NCBI GenBank assembly: GCA_964017125.1
Contig: OZ024909.1
Location: 57,305,122-57,369,121, forward strand
DNA from: Flabesymbios commensalis
Lineage: Eukaryota > Annelida > Polychaeta > Terebellida > Flabelligeridae
Length of the DNA stretch: 64,000 nucleotides
Direction: 5' to 3'
The notes below the pieces were generated by a model. It was given only the letters and a program-made list of their open reading frames with translations. It was not told the DNA's origin and did not search any database. Positions 12,059-24,112 of this stretch are shown in pieces (position 1 is the first letter of the stretch; the number at the start of each line of letters is the position of its first letter). Position numbers and translations under genes: made by a program.

Positions 12059-13761
12059 AGTTTATACACATGCAGAAGTCAAGATGCTAGTCCACTGCCT
12101 TAGTCCTAAATGCTAGCACACAGTCTTTGTCCTAACAGGGAGGTACACCTCCCTGGTCCTAAAATTGCCCGGTGCGTTGGAGTTAGTTTTATTAGATATT
12201 AGACTAGAAATTATATTGAATAATAAAAGTTAAATTTCTCACTGTTGATGCAAGTTTTGACTTTGTGACAACCATTGTGATTAAAACTAGGTGATTGCCT
12301 AGTTCTTTTAGATATTTTTTGAAGCGCATATTATTAATTATAACTTTTGGCGCCAGCTCTAGATGTCACGGTTTGCCTTCAGGAAAACTAGGTCCAGCAT
12401 CTATGATCCTGCACAATGCATGGACGAATAGGTTTTATTTTCACTGATAATCCGCTACCGGAAGCCAAGTGAGCATTGCTGGGAAAATCAGACTATGCAA
12501 ACATACATTTTCAATGACTGCAGGTCGAGGTTTGGGTTGTAGACCAGCGCAACCTGCTGTGCTAAGCCAAAAGGCAGTATCTAGATACTGCATAAATTTG
12601 TCTTTGCAGAGCAGTTCTGTCTGGTACTGTGTCTCATACGTGTTATCCAATCTTCTGAAATTACAATTTATTTTAATTTCGTGGCTTTAATCACGAAGAT
12701 ATGTTTAGGCGTGAAACTGCGAAGCTATATCGATTAGATTTTTTATTGTATTAAATGTTGGTATATTCGATCCCTTGGTATGTGCGGAGCAGCAGACAGC
12801 TGACCGTGTGGGAGGTGCCACAACAAACATCTGACTTTAATTCTATGTAACTTGTTGATTTAATGTTGGCCAGCTTTACAGACGTTTGCCTAACAGTATT
12901 CCAGCATGGGATTAACGTCCCGTGTGAACGTGCTCTCCACAGGCGGGCAACATGGACAAGGTCAAGGTGGCTGGATGAGATCCCACTTCAGCCTGCTGTG
13001 GTAGTCTCGGCGGCATTGTTGACGTCAAATAAAGCCGGCACTTGACATGGTGGTTTCCTACCTGCCACCGACATATCTGTATTTATACTGTGTTGTTTGT
13101 GTAAATAATTTCCAGTGGAGGTCCTCTGGTGGCCGACAAGTTGTGTAGGACTGGTCAAACAAGACAACATCCGCCATGAGTCACATATTATAAACCACCT
13201 GGAAAACTAGGTGAGAGTACACAACCCAAACATCGTCTACATTGCTCTGGAAATACGTGTATGGTCATCAATGGAAATTTTTTTGGTCGTAAGATTTAAA
13301 ACTCCCTCACTAAGTATTACCAGGAAAAAAACAGACGATTTAAATTGGATAAATAAACTCAAATCTATAGGGGCACAACTGCGGTGAAAACTTGAAACAA
13401 TTTGGTGATTTTCTGATCTACTCCCCTTATAAAATAATTATGCAAAAAACTATTTATTTCAAATATTATCCTATCAATAGTTATAGCTTTCTTATTTTTA
13501 GAAGCCTCTATATTTTAAAAGCTATTAATTATATTACGATCTCATTTATGAAGCATGGATTTACATTTCTCCTATTTCCATTTCTGGTGTGATCTAATTA
13601 CTGCTGTAGCGACATTAAAGCTTCCTTTGGACACTTGTTGCTCTTATCCGATTCATTGCAGGTGGTGTTTGTCCTCACTGCGTGGCGTATTTACACTTCA
13701 TCAGTCTCATCCTAAACGTCCACACAGTAAAACAAAGACAAACAACTTCTACCTGGTTAAA
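12059..13761. other. Non-coding
   Basis: No gene or named repeat is supported. An imperfect local inverted pair, AGGGAGGTACACCTCCCTGG, is at 12,138-12,157. Open frames here are short and of no family. Confidence 0.45.
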
Positions 13762-13796
13762 CCAAGGAAAATAGAATCAGATTCTATTTTCCTTGG
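13762..13796. repeat. Perfect 35-bp hairpin
   Basis: CCAAGGAAAATAGAATC, one A, then GATTCTATTTTCCTTGG: 17-bp arms with no mismatch and a one-base centre. The symmetry extends loosely outward (GGTTAAA on the left, GGTAACC on the right). It has no terminator role in an animal genome and may be a tiny foldback element or a recent inversion. Confidence 0.9.
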
Positions 13797-14056
13797 GTAA
13801 CCCCATCTTCGCTCATTTCGTTCTTTGTGATCTGGTGAGGGGTTGGTTTTAGAAGCAGTTTACTTTGATCTTTCGAGGCACACTCACTTAGGGCTGTGTT
13901 TTGTCTGATGGTTGCTAGATAGGTTTACAGGTACCACGTCTTCAGCAGCCACATACATAAACTGTCTATACAGAGTATGTCAATGGCCGGATGGGTGTCA
14001 TCCAGGTGTAAACGTGATGGACGATGAGTGCCCTTGAATGACACAAAAGTCGTTTC
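13797..14056. other. Non-coding
   Basis: Nothing recognised. Confidence 0.4.
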
Positions 14057-14164
14057 CTAGCAAGCACAAAACATTTGTATAACATTTATACAATGTTGGA
14101 CCAACCTCGAATACGTTGGGCCGACATTGTATAAATGTTATACAAATGTTTTGTGTTTGCTAGC
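14057..14164. repeat. Palindromic element, family B, copy 3
   Basis: CTAGCAAGCACAAAACATTT and TTTGTGTTTGCTAG are the ends, and the centre is AACCTCGAATACGTTGG. The arms are near-perfect, including CATTTGTATAACATTTATAC, so this is one of the better preserved copies. Confidence 0.9.
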
Positions 14165-15174
14165 TTGGCATGAAATGTTTCGGACAATTTCCTGTATTGT
14201 TACCCTGACCACTGTCCTCCACGAAAGTAAAGGTAACCTTTAGGCTAAACTTATCTGTAGAAACCAGAACTTTATTTGTTGGGCGAGCCAGGGTATGTTC
14301 ATGGGGGGGTTAAAATGGAAAGCCCTCTGAGCATACCTCTCCTCATCAGGTGAAGTGAATAAATTCTGGAATAAAAACTCTACATGCCTAGTCATCCCAT
14401 CCTATCAAATTGTTTTTGATCTCCTTGAAGGTGGTTATAAATCGCGCCGTACTAGCATGTCAAAACCAGGGAATAATTTAACTGATATCCGCATCGTTTT
14501 TGGGGACACACAGGCTGCGAGACATGTACACTGCGATACAGGCATTTCAGAAAATAATATTCCCTGAAAATTATTCTTATTCATGTATATGTGAAATTTT
14601 CCACTATAAATCGATTAGTGTTGAAAGGGTTATAGGTAATCGTTTTAGAAGTACAGGGCATATTGACCGGAAAAGTTTGCCTCAAACACCGGCAATATTA
14701 CGAAAAGAGGCTAGAACTATAATCATCATTATAAAAAAGCTAATCATTTGAATTTTAAATGTTATGTGCTTATGTTGTATGGTTTTGCATGAATTGTTAC
14801 TTTTTACTTGTTTACCTTTACTTTATTCTGATCACACAAAAGACTAATAATCCAAGTCCGTTATAAATATTGAACAATATTGTGGAATGCAGTGGGTTTT
14901 TATTTTACCGCCCAGTCTTAGGTGGATGATCTATGCTGCCTTCAGTACTGTGAACATTGATCCAGCCCCGGTGCTACTGCTGCAGAGCTGACCACCTGTC
15001 CGCAGCTTACTGTATGTTTAACTGGATAAGCTCTGCGTGGCGTGTTTGTATAATCTGGTTTAATACTCAGACATTGTTTATGTGACGGCACGCGAGGCGT
15101 GGTCTACTGGCATTCCTCGAGGAGCTTAATTACGTCATACAGTGCACTGTCTAGTCTTTGTCAGACAGGATCCT
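14165..15174. other. Non-coding
   Basis: Two overlapping frames at 14,355-14,751 give translations without a recognisable domain. No gene is called. Confidence 0.45.
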
Positions 15175-15231
15175 GTGCTGGTTTAATGCTGGGCCAGCGT
15201 CACAGACGCTGACCCAGCATTAAACCAGCAC
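15175..15231. repeat. Palindrome, family C type, 27-bp arms
   Basis: GTGCTGGTTTAATGCTGG... meets its complement around CAGCGTCACAGACGCTG, with one mismatch in the arms. It is short, compact and well preserved. Confidence 0.85.
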
Positions 15232-15392
15232 TGGATCAACGCCTCATATATCATGCTAGTATCAATCGTTCATTAAAACTTCATAACTGCTCAGACCGAG
15301 CTCAGACTGTAGCTACATATATGCCTTCTCAGTTGATATCATGCCCTCTTAAAATTGTTTCTTCCCCGTCCACTCGTAGAACTCAGTATTGT

Positions 15393-15585
15393 GGGGAGCC
15401 TCCGTGGCCGAGAGGTTTCATGCTCGGCCTCAGACCTCCAGGGTTTCAATTTCGAATATGTGTCTGGAGGGCAGTGTCATCTCACCATCCGCAGGAGATT
15501 CTCCTGGCTCAATTTAGCCTGTATGTGCACAAAAGTGGCATAAGGCCTGATTCATTTCATTTCATTTTTATCATACCCTCTTTTA
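15393..15585 (+). mobile_element. tRNA-derived SINE, near full length
   Basis: The head GCCTCCGTGGCCGAGAGGTT reads as a Leu/Ser-type tRNA 5' half, with an A box at about 15,405-15,417. The B-box region is AGGGTTTCAATTTCGAAT at about 15,441-15,458. The body then has GCAGTGTCATCTCACC, TTTAGCCTGTATGTGCAC and AAAGTGGCATAAGG, and ends in a (TTCAT) tail. Internal pol III boxes plus an unrelated body and simple tail mark a SINE, not a tRNA gene. The body and tail recur at 16,790-16,975. Confidence 0.75.
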
Positions 15586-16040
15586 CTTGAATTAAAGTAT
15601 GTATTATACAAAATGTAGCATTAGCTGTCATACGTATTTTATAACTGCAGCAAGAACATATATGATATAATGTAGAATGTCCTTGGCTGCAGTGAGAAAC
15701 GTGGCAACATAATTATCACACACTTTCGCAATCACTTTATCTAAAATGTAAGTGCGTTACTACATCGATCCATGTTTTAGATCGATGCCCCATGATCTAT
15801 GCCCACAAGATTAAAAGTCATTATGTCCTCAAGTGTCTGTGTAAATGTTGATATATCACTCATTAGAGTCCTTGTCCAAACTCAATGAAGGCGGATCTTA
15901 GAACTGCCTGTAGAATTCATTGCATCGCTGGAATTATTCAGTAGCAGGACGTTTTAATAGTGCTCTCATTGAAACTCATATCCCAGTACATAACCTCTTA
16001 CACGCCTGTGCTGTATACAATACATATACGTGTATGTGAT

Positions 16041-16165
16041 TTAACCCTTGAAGCTCTGAATTAATTTGTAAAAAACATCGCAATCAAAGGGTTATTTTCA
16101 ATTTGAAATCATCATAAATGTCTTACTTAGCTCTTTCTGATTCATTTGAATACTATTAGACTTTA
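16041..16165 (+). mobile_element. TTAA MITE, truncated copy
   Basis: TTAACCCTTGAAGC opens it. The inner words TTTTCAATTTGAAATCATC and TTCATTTGAATAC match the complete element at 22,839-23,051 in order. The right terminus is missing. Confidence 0.65.
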
Positions 16166-16476
16166 TCCAGTTCATCCGTGGATAAATGCATCACGTCAAT
16201 GGCTGGCCAGCCATGTACGTGCCCGAGATTTACAGAATTATTCTCGTACATTTGAACATGAACATTTGATCCGCCCATCTGTAGCCCCACTTGCTACAGG
16301 TGGATCCGCATTCCTGGCCAGTTTATCACCCCCCCCCCTCTCGACTCCGTGATCAGGTCACAATAGGTCAGGGGTCACGTATCGGCATCACATCAAGGGT
16401 TAGTGTTCAGCAGTAGACTAGCATTATGGCAGTAGTCACCGGGTCCTGGTGATCTTTTGACATCGAATAAGTGCAA

Positions 16477-16554
16477 TATTGTCTCAGTGCTGGCTGAATG
16501 ATGGGCCACCGTCTCCGGCGGTGGCCCGTCATTCATCCAGCACTGAGACAATAT
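16477..16554. repeat. Near-perfect palindrome, about 35-bp arms
   Basis: ATATTGTCTCAGTGCTGG on the left and CCAGCACTGAGACAATAT on the right, with GGGCCACCGTCTCCGGCGGT at the centre. Only a couple of arm mismatches are visible. The core GGCCACCGTC recurs in other family C copies (17.8, 23.6 and 32.5 kb). Confidence 0.9.
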
Positions 16555-16789
16555 TTCAGCGCTGAGGTGACATATCATGCGCTGTGACAAACAGACAGAC
16601 ATGTTGTATCGAATGATCCACAGCTTGATTAAGTTGATCAATCCTTACACTCCTACTAGTTGGGTGCTTTTAGTGGGATAACACAAAACTAAACATTGGT
16701 TTATCAGTTTATAGTCTCTTTTTTTTACTGGGTAAAAATTTAGAGCTTTGACCAATACTGACTGTATTGAGGGCATTGTCATCTAATTT

Positions 16790-16975
16790 AATTCACCAAC
16801 ATCAAGACGTTCTCCTCACCCTTTTTAGCCTGTATGTGCAGAAAGGTGACCTAAAGACCCATTCAATCATTCGTTCATTCATTCATTCATTCATTCTTTC
16901 ATTCATTCATTCATTCATTCATTCATTCATTCATTCATCCATTCATTCATTCATTTATTCACTCACTCGTTCCTT
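16790..16975 (+). mobile_element. SINE 3' part with expanded (ATTC)n tail
   Basis: TTTTAGCCTGTATGTGCAG and AAAGGTGACCTAAAGACCC match the body of the SINE at 15,393. The element then runs into a long ATTC repeat (about 16,863-16,968). The tRNA-like head is missing, as expected for a 5'-truncated copy. The tetranucleotide run makes the apparent protein rich in SFIH, so it should not be taken as a gene. Confidence 0.75.
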
Positions 16976-16997
16976 TATTTCACTCGTTCATTCATTC

Positions 16998-17178
16998 CTT
17001 ATCGGACGAGTGATGAAAAACACTCTCAATAATCCACTATATGCCCTATCACCCCACCCTCACATCTGTACATCATTACTTTCATCAACGGACTGCACTG
17101 TTTTAACGCATATAATGTCACTTAAATGACCATTAGTTCCGAAAAGTGACTTAAAGCAATATTTTACTGCTACTACAT
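16998..17178 (+). mobile_element. Family F element, 3' fragment, copy 3
   Basis: It begins within the GAGTGATGAAAAACACTCTC region and holds CCTATCACCCCACCCTCAC, CATCAACGGACTGCACTG and the 3' end CCGAAAAGTGACTTAAAGC with TTTTACTGCTACTA. It lies directly behind the SINE tail and is 5' truncated. Confidence 0.7.
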
Positions 17179-17280
17179 TCATTCATTCGCTCATTTATTT
17201 GGTCAACTGCAGGTTACCAAAGAGGTTATATAATTATACTGCTTGGGGTCACAGACTTCCGCCGTCTGTGACACTGACCC

Positions 17281-17625
<345 letters not shown>

Positions 17626-17787
17626 TGAACTAACTCAAAACGAATACATGTGCGATGCTGACCTAACACTATAAACCAGCTCTGAACCAGTATCGTGTTT
17701 GCTAGTGGCTCAGTGTTTTACTTACTGGATTGACGTTGCTCATTGAGCCAAATGTAAAACAACGTCTGGCGTATGTTGCTCACGCTT

Positions 17788-17890
17788 CCCAGCAAACACG
17801 AGACATTGAACCAATGTTGATTTGATGATGGGTCACCGTCTACTACGCTGGCCCAACATTAAATCAACATTGGTTTAATGTCTCGTGTTG
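17788..17890. repeat. Palindromic element, family C, copy 2
   Basis: CCCAGCAAACACGAGACATT opens it and AATGTCTCGTGTT closes it. The centre is CACCGTCTACTACGCTGG. The arms hold CCAATGTTGATTT and AAATCAACATTGG. Confidence 0.9.
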
Positions 17891-19875
17891 ATATCCTCTT
17901 GACGTTATCATAGAAGTCTCTGATTACACTGCCTGGTCACTAGAGGGGGCAGGTGTCAGATTCTGCCAATTTGCCGCCTGACTGCTCGTCTTCTCCGCCC
18001 CGTAGCGCTGTAGCCTGTCACGTGCGTGTGGAGACCTGTCACAATACCATCTCTGTCTGAGTCCTTGTACAAATTATAGGAATCACTCCCCAACATGCCC
18101 AACGCCCGAACCCACTCAACAGTGCTCAATTATTAATTGCAAAGCAAATGTTTCTCCAACAGTATGTTTGCAATTTAACGAACTTTGGTTATTTGTTCTG
18201 TATCAATCTAATTTTATCAATTATTACGGTGCACGAATTAACCATATGATCGCTGAGCACCTCTATAATCTACTTATAGTCATTTAGGTAATCAGTATGC
18301 TGATCAGTAGATTTTCGAAGGGATCCGTGGTGTAAGTCAGAAGTCGGTGTGTTCCGCGGGTTAAAATCGGGCTATAGTATGCCCTGTGTCAAAGTGCGCG
18401 TTTGGACTTGATCGTGGGATGAATCAATTTAGCCCTTACACTTTAAAGACCAATCACGTCTATATTGACACATAAAATAACGTGTGTTCAATTACCGAGA
18501 TTTTAAAAAAATAATTGGCCTCCAATTCTGCATCCACCCGCTGCTGCCATCCCCCTCTCGCGGGAATTTGTGAGTTTGATATGTCATATATCTCGGGGAC
18601 CGCTAATCGGAATCGCATGTGATTTTGTATGAAGGCACACTTTACCTGCTTTACCGCGAAATAAGTTATTTTCATGAAAATGGTAACTATTTTTATATTT
18701 CTTATAATTTCCATTGCTTGCTAACGCGTTATCTCGAAAACAGTTTTTTCCGAATTGTTGTTATTTTCACAGTTATCATATGTCTACATTTTGATTTTCG
18801 GTATAATGTTCAAAACAATGGATGGAGGAGAAGTATTTGTTTTCACTATATCAAAGTTTATTTGAAAAATGTACTTGTGTAAAATTTACAATTATTACAC
18901 ATGTAGAAAAATAAGAGGTTAATCAATGTTAACAGATGGTTAATGGGTTAAAGTAGTTTGTCTACTTTTAGTCCATGGACCACTCTCATGTGTTTATGTT
19001 AGTTATTCATCAGGCAGCGCTTATTCTGACTATCTGTAGCCCGCGTAGCCCTTATATATACTACTACCGTTACTATCTCCATGCTAGTATACCATAAACT
19101 GATGTTGGTGCACAGAGAACGGCCAATTTAAAGTTTGTATTCCTCGTTTCCGCAAAATATGGTTTTAGACTTAGTTGATCAAAAATGTCAGTTACGCATG
19201 TTAAGAGATTAAATGTAAAATGCCGTTATTTAATTAGGCAGATTGAAAAGTTCTGTCATTTAAGAAAGTTACTGGAATATATGATATAAATTGCTTTTTG
19301 TTCAAAACTGTTTTCCCGGGAGAATGTTTGTCAAGTGGCCAAGTTTTGAAAATTACTTTGTCTGTGGCACAGCAGGCTGCTATATAAGTCGCTTCATGTG
19401 GTAGCACGCCTTGCTATTGTGTGGACTAAATGCACCATCACACACCCAGGTACCTACCCTACAGTAAACTGTGTCGTATAACCTCAAAACAGCAGTAACT
19501 GTATGCTCGGACAGTAAACAGTTACTGTTTGTTTGTCTTTACACGGCAGTATACCGCAGTTATACCTGTATACTACAGTAGAACTTGTCCTGATTCAACT
19601 ATCCAATTTCATGCGAATAGACGTACTGAAAATTGACAGTATTACAACTGGAAATCTCGACAACTTGAGAAGGAGTGGTAAGTGTAGCTTGATAAAGTGA
19701 CACTTAGATGGACCATCAAAACCAGATTTTCCAAGGTGTATAGTTGAAATAAAAACACATCGTGTATTCAAAAGTTCAATTTAATCTGATATTTGTTTTA
19801 TTTTAATGACATCTCAGGCTCCCAGCGTAATATGCCGGACGAGCCCTTGGCAATTTAAACTCACATTTCGTCACC
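17891..19875. other. Non-coding
   Basis: No gene is supported. Two opposed open frames at 18,460-18,882 lie over AT-rich DNA and have no domain. Confidence 0.45.
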
Positions 19876-19938
19876 CAAGTATTAAAGAGTTGTATCTGCC
19901 ACTTTAACAAGTGACGGATACAACTCTTTAATACTTGA
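19876..19938. repeat. Hairpin element, family H, copy 1
   Basis: CAAGTATTAAAGAGTTGTATC and GATACAACTCTTTAATACTTG are exact complements, around TGCCACTTTAACAAGTGACG. This core recurs at 30,802. Confidence 0.9.
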
Positions 19939-20590
19939 CTGACGACTTGAACTAAGACCGGGCCTCACTGTTGTATATACGCTGTCCCTACTTCATCAAC
20001 GTAGGACCAACACCTAATATTTGCTTGTCGGAATCCCATTGGAAAGGTAAATAATATAGATGTATGTCCTATATGTTCTTAGAAAAAAGATTAATTATAA
20101 ATATGATTTATGACATGTCACGTGGTCGATCGTGGAAGGTTTCACAGTGTAAACTAATAATACAATGTGGCCGGGCGGCACAATGAGAAAGCAGAACCTA
20201 TGTATTATTTATTACCGGTAAAACGACCTTGAGTGGAATGAATGAATGCGCATCAAGCCAACTTGCCAAAGTGATTGGCTGTAATAGTAACTGGGAGATT
20301 ATATACTAGGGTGTCTTGTGCGCAGGGCACGTACAAATAAAATACATACATGAGCAGAGGATGAAGCTGTACCGCCGCTCCTGACGCATACCGTAAGACA
20401 ATAAGCTGGTCAAATTGTTGGCGACATTTTGATCAAACGCCTAATACCCCCTGCTATAGTGTGCTATACCGATATTAGTACATATTGTAATACTTCTGAA
20501 AAAAAAGATAGATCACTGTTTTTAAATACGTGTGACAAGGGGGCCCCACAAAGCACCGCGCCATAAACTACAGTCGGTGATCTCCCAAAC
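19939..20590. other. Non-coding
   Basis: One weak family C remnant (CATCAACGTAGGACCAAC near 19,996). No gene. Confidence 0.45.
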
Positions 20591-20718
20591 TATCATGATA
20601 TACATTTGTATGCGTGATTGAAAACAGTTTGTTTTTAATTTTGAAATGACCGACCGAAAGCATGACGCTGAAAAGCGTATTGTAGAGTCTGTTACACATA
20701 CAAATGTATAGCATGATA
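20591..20718. mobile_element. Small MITE-like element with about 24-bp inverted ends
   Basis: TATCATGATATACATTTGTATG on the left (20,591-20,612) and CATACAAATGTATAGCATGATA on the right are near complements. The interior is unrelated and non-coding. The ends show no obvious target duplication, so the superfamily is unknown. Confidence 0.6.
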
Positions 20719-21040
20719 CCTTGAAAAAATGCTTAGATTACCGACTGTCTGCGCATGCCTGAAGCCCGTTCCGTCTTTAGTTTCCAAAATTGTGACAGCA
20801 TAAGCAATTTTCGATAGCTTGAATTACGTGGCGTTGTATTGCGCGATTCAACTATACTTCAAGAGGGTAAACAAAACATGTTGTCCCCTGTGAATCAAAA
20901 TATTGTATCTACTTAAAGAATGATTCAACTGCAAGACGCGCATGCCTGGGACGGTCAAGTGTAGGCCAACAGTAGCCTATTGAGTACAGATTGACTGCAT
21001 TAATATAGCCACTGAACTGATTACAAGATACTACTTAAAC

Positions 21041-21117
21041 GGGACTTGATCCAATGCTGTTTTAATGCTAGGCCAACGTCTGCGACGCTGGCCCAACATT
21101 GAACCAACATTGAATAA
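21041..21117. repeat. Palindromic element, family C type
   Basis: TTGATCCAATGCTGTTTTAATG and a loose complement ending AACCAACATTGAATAA, with centre CCAACGTCTGCGACGCTGG. Confidence 0.75.
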
Positions 21118-21146
21118 ATGTACAATATTTGAGAGAAAGTCCGCCT

Positions 21147-21257
21147 GCCCAGCAAACACAAGACATTTGTATAACATTTATACAACGTCGGCCCAACGTC
21201 TTCGACGTTGGTCCAACATTGCATAAAGTCATACAAATGTTTTGTGTTTACTGGGCA
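21147..21257. repeat. Palindromic element, family B, copy 4
   Basis: GCCCAGCAAACACAAGAC and TTTGTGTTTACTGGGC ends, centre CAACGTCTTCGACGTTGG, arms with CATTTGTATAACATTTATAC. Well preserved. Confidence 0.9.
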
Positions 21258-21733
21258 TGTCAATACAAGCTTGGGTCAAGCAGTTTCAACATCCCCGCAG
21301 TAATATAGTCAGTTTGTTTGCAAGCAAGCGACCAAGTAGGGGTAAGGGCCAAGATCTTTGAATTATATAAACTCATAGATGTCGCTCAAGTATATATGAA
21401 CTTGCTGTGATTTGAGAACTTGCTCTTAATGAGGCTTTAGGTGTGAAACGCATATTTAGTATTATTATGGAATAGGGACTTGGCCTACCCACGGGCGCCA
21501 TTGCCTTCTGGGGGACCCTTGTCCCGTGAATTTTAACAGTTGACTACACCTTTAAGCTTTAAACATTTACATTTTAGCTGCTCACCCGCTAATTTAAAGG
21601 AGATTGGCCTACATGATGTGTGATAACAGCAAATATTAACCGGTTGAATGCTAGCGAAAGAGAGGTCTATAAGTGTCACTTTGTGAAGTGACATTCACCA
21701 CTTTTTGAAGCCGTTATCCAACTAGGTCTCTCT

Positions 21734-21852
21734 GCAACAAACACGATGTACAAAGCCGATGTTTCGTCAATGTTGGTTCAGCCTATACGACGCTGGTCTA
21801 ACATCACGCCAGCGTTAGGCCCTATATGTTCAACATATCGTGTTTGCTGTGC
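21734..21852. repeat. Palindromic element, family C, diverged
   Basis: GCAACAAACACGATGT and CGTGTTTGCTGTGC ends. Interior arms GTCAATGTTGGTTCAG and CTAACATCACGCCAGCG are less symmetrical than in other copies. Confidence 0.7.
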
Positions 21853-22007
21853 AAATTCTCAATATACTTTATGTTATGGTAATGTAGGAAGCAAGTGGAT
21901 TAAAATTATCACAAAACAGATCGGCATTCAAGTGGATAAATGTTTTACGGTACGCTTACTTCGCTAATACTCTCATTGTATCACCACATAATGTATAGTA
22001 GTTAAAT

Positions 22008-22108
22008 GCCAACAAACACGATACATTAAAACAATGCCTATTTAATGTCTGCCTGATGTCGTAGACGGTTGTCCAACATTAAGTAGGCATTGGTTTAATG
22101 TTTAATTG
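22008..22108. repeat. Palindromic element, family C
   Basis: GCCAACAAACACGATACATT opens it, with AATGCCTATTTAATG and CATTAAGTAGGCATT as paired arms around GATGTCGTAGACGG. The right terminus is worn. Confidence 0.8.
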
Positions 22109-22341
22109 GTTTGATGCTGGGATGGTGTAACCCCCCCCCCCCCATCACCTGTACAACAGAGCTGCCTGTATTATTACAGGGCGCACATATTTGGACCTGC
22201 ATAGCTATGTTAATTTGATTATAATTAGCTCGCTTAACCTCCGGACATCACTGGCTTGATCGTGAGCCAATACATTGACATTGACAGACATTGGCCCAAT
22301 TATGAACATGATGAACCACCATTGTCGTAACGCAGTCTTCT

Positions 22342-22589
22342 TCAACCCTTTAACCGCCGAATTATTTCATTGGAATTTTCACCCACTTGAAGTTGTGTCT
22401 CGCTGACGCGATCCACAACTTCAAGTGAGTGAAAATTATTCAGATTTGACAAAATGGAGTCAACAAATTTCAAATCTTGCTGTCTATTGTCACCTTTCAT
22501 TTTTAACAGGGTTAAAAGCTGATATATGTAATGTGCTAACAAAAAATGTGAAACGCGGATATATGCGGCACCGGCGGTTAAAGGGTTAA
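22342..22589. mobile_element. TTAA MITE, piggyBac-like, subfamily A copy 2 (inverted)
   Basis: CCCTTTAACCGCCG at the left and CCGGCGGTTAAAGGG followed by TTAA at the right. The left target copy reads TCAA. It holds the same hairpin module CACTTGAAGTTGTG with its complement (about 22,381-22,430) and the same ATATATGCGGCACCGGCGG end as the 10.1-kb copy, in opposite orientation. Confidence 0.8.
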
Positions 22590-22838
22590 ATACCTAGCTG
22601 GTGGCGCCTCTGCCAGCTCCTGTCTGTTTGCATGGTGTGACGATGACCCTCTTAATTCTATGTTAGAAAATGAAAATGTATTTGATGGAGATAAAATAGA
22701 ATGTGCGTGAGGAGCCTGCCTATATGTTCCAGTGACCGTTACAATCTGTATTTAAATACCCGGTCGTTATAAAGAGAAACAGTGTCAGCACCTCCTATCC
22801 ATGGTGTCTGAACTCTAAAAAACGATCACTGGCTTGAG

Positions 22839-23051
22839 TTAACCCTTAAGTATATGTTGTATAAACCATGAAGATCCAAGGATTATTTTCAATTTGAAAT
22901 CATCATAAATATCTTAGTTAGCTCTATCCGCTTCATTTGAATACACACTGTATGTTATCATGGTTATGGGTCTACGGTCATTATTTTCTTTTGATGATGG
23001 GATTCAACTTTAGACATGAGCATGACCTGAACTATAGCACTGCAGGGTTAA
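22839..23051. mobile_element. TTAA MITE, complete, different subfamily
   Basis: TTAA at 22,839 precedes CCCTTAAGTATATG, and GCAGGG precedes TTAA at 23,048. The interior has TTTTCAATTTGAAATCATC, shared with the truncated copy at 16,041. Terminal CCC plus TTAA duplication fits piggyBac-type transposition, though the inverted repeats are short. Confidence 0.65.
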
Positions 23052-23587
23052 TAAAATTCAAAGTCTGAGAGAGAAAATCTGCTGGAGACTAGAATGTTAT
23101 TTAATGAGTCAGTAATATGCAGCAGGTGGTAAATTAACATGTCTGACTGATTGAATGAGAGTATATTATGTGTGTGTATATAATGAGCCCTTATATCACT
23201 ACCTCATTAATGTAACTGATTCAGCAATTCCCAGTGGGACAGGTGATGATAGCGTGATGCTCGTACACACTTGATCTGTTGATGTAGTCACACTCGTAAC
23301 CTTGGTATCAGAAACCCTGCCGTATGCATGGTATCTACCACTTTGGCATATAAACTATTCCATGCCAAGGTGACTAAGTTTATTAAAATTGCCAGAAGTG
23401 TAACGTGTTTTAAATATTTAATCTTAGCGAGCGCTATTTTGGTATCATCATTATATACAGACCAAACATTCAGTGCGTTTTACATTAATGTCAAAGCGAC
23501 TGACACCTGGTGAATTTGGGGGAACTAAAATTATAACATTTCTATTTCTCCCGCACACCATCTGGCGAGCATACCCAGTGCATTACA
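23052..23587. other. Non-coding
   Basis: AT-rich intron-like or intergenic sequence; nothing recognised. Confidence 0.4.
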
Positions 23588-23682
23588 ATGAGCACGAAAC
23601 GCTCACAGTGCCGGTTCAATGTTGGCCCACCGTCTAGGGCGATGGCCCACCATTTATTGAACCAACCTCCTGTTTACTGTGC
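23588..23682. repeat. Palindromic element, family C
   Basis: GGTTCAATGTTGGCCCACCG and GGTGGGCCAT-type complement around GTCTAGGGCGATGG, with ends GAGCACGAAACG and CTGTTTACTGTGC. Confidence 0.75.
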
Positions 23683-23786
23683 AAATTCAGCTTCTAAAGG
23701 TATTACAATTAAACTTCAGTGTCGTCTGATTATCATGTCGCTATCATTATTAATGAGATTATTATGACCACTCCGCCACCTTGGAC

Positions 23787-23836
23787 CTAAGGGGTCGCAT
23801 CTGACACTTTGTAAAATGGTAGATGCGACCCTTTGA
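23787..23836. repeat. Hairpin related to family H
   Basis: AAGGGGTCGCATCT and AGATGCGACCCTTT are complements around GACACTTTGTAAAATGGT. The CACTTTGTAAA loop resembles the family H centre. Confidence 0.7.
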
Positions 23837-23984
23837 GGCCAATGACGGTGACTGTTTGTAACTTCCATTGTGTTAAATTCAGTTTCATTACTATTATAAG
23901 AAATAACATTTCTCTTCATCATGTTCAAGAGCTGATTGGTCTTTTTCATGCATCTCTATAATTAGGCTTAATACACCTTTTCCA

Positions 23985-24112
23985 ATAACAACACGCCACA
24001 CGGTGAGCAACGCTAAACTGTTTTAATCAGACAACTGTAACACACTTATCAATGACAACACGCCACACAGTGAGCAACTCGGAACTGTTTTAATCAGCCA
24101 ATTGTTCACTGC
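23985..24112. repeat. Tandem duplication, two units of about 65 bp
   Basis: AACACGCCACACGGTGAGCAA and AACACGCCACACAGTGAGCA begin the two units. Both continue with AACTGTTTTAATCAG. The units differ by several substitutions. Confidence 0.8.

Larger units (their letters stand above)
20938..21560 (+). repeat. Long interspersed repeat, copy 1 (partner at 45,808-46,310)
   Basis: Shared words in the same order include ACTGAACTGATTACAAGATACTAC, CTCATAGATGTCGCTCAAGTATATA, GAACTTGCTCTTAATG, GTATTATT and TTTTGACAGTTGACTACAC-like segments, each written here in part only. The two copies are diverged, and each has palindromic elements at matching places, this one having an extra family B element. It may be a segmental duplication or copies of a larger unnamed repeat. 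Confidence 0.7.

Noticed and set aside
15393-15465. Functional tRNA gene
   Set aside because: The A and B boxes are present, but the sequence continues into a SINE body with a simple tail, and I cannot form a complete cloverleaf with acceptor stem.
16767-17129. 120-codon frame rich in SFIH
   Set aside because: Product of the (ATTC)n SINE tail and a family F fragment.
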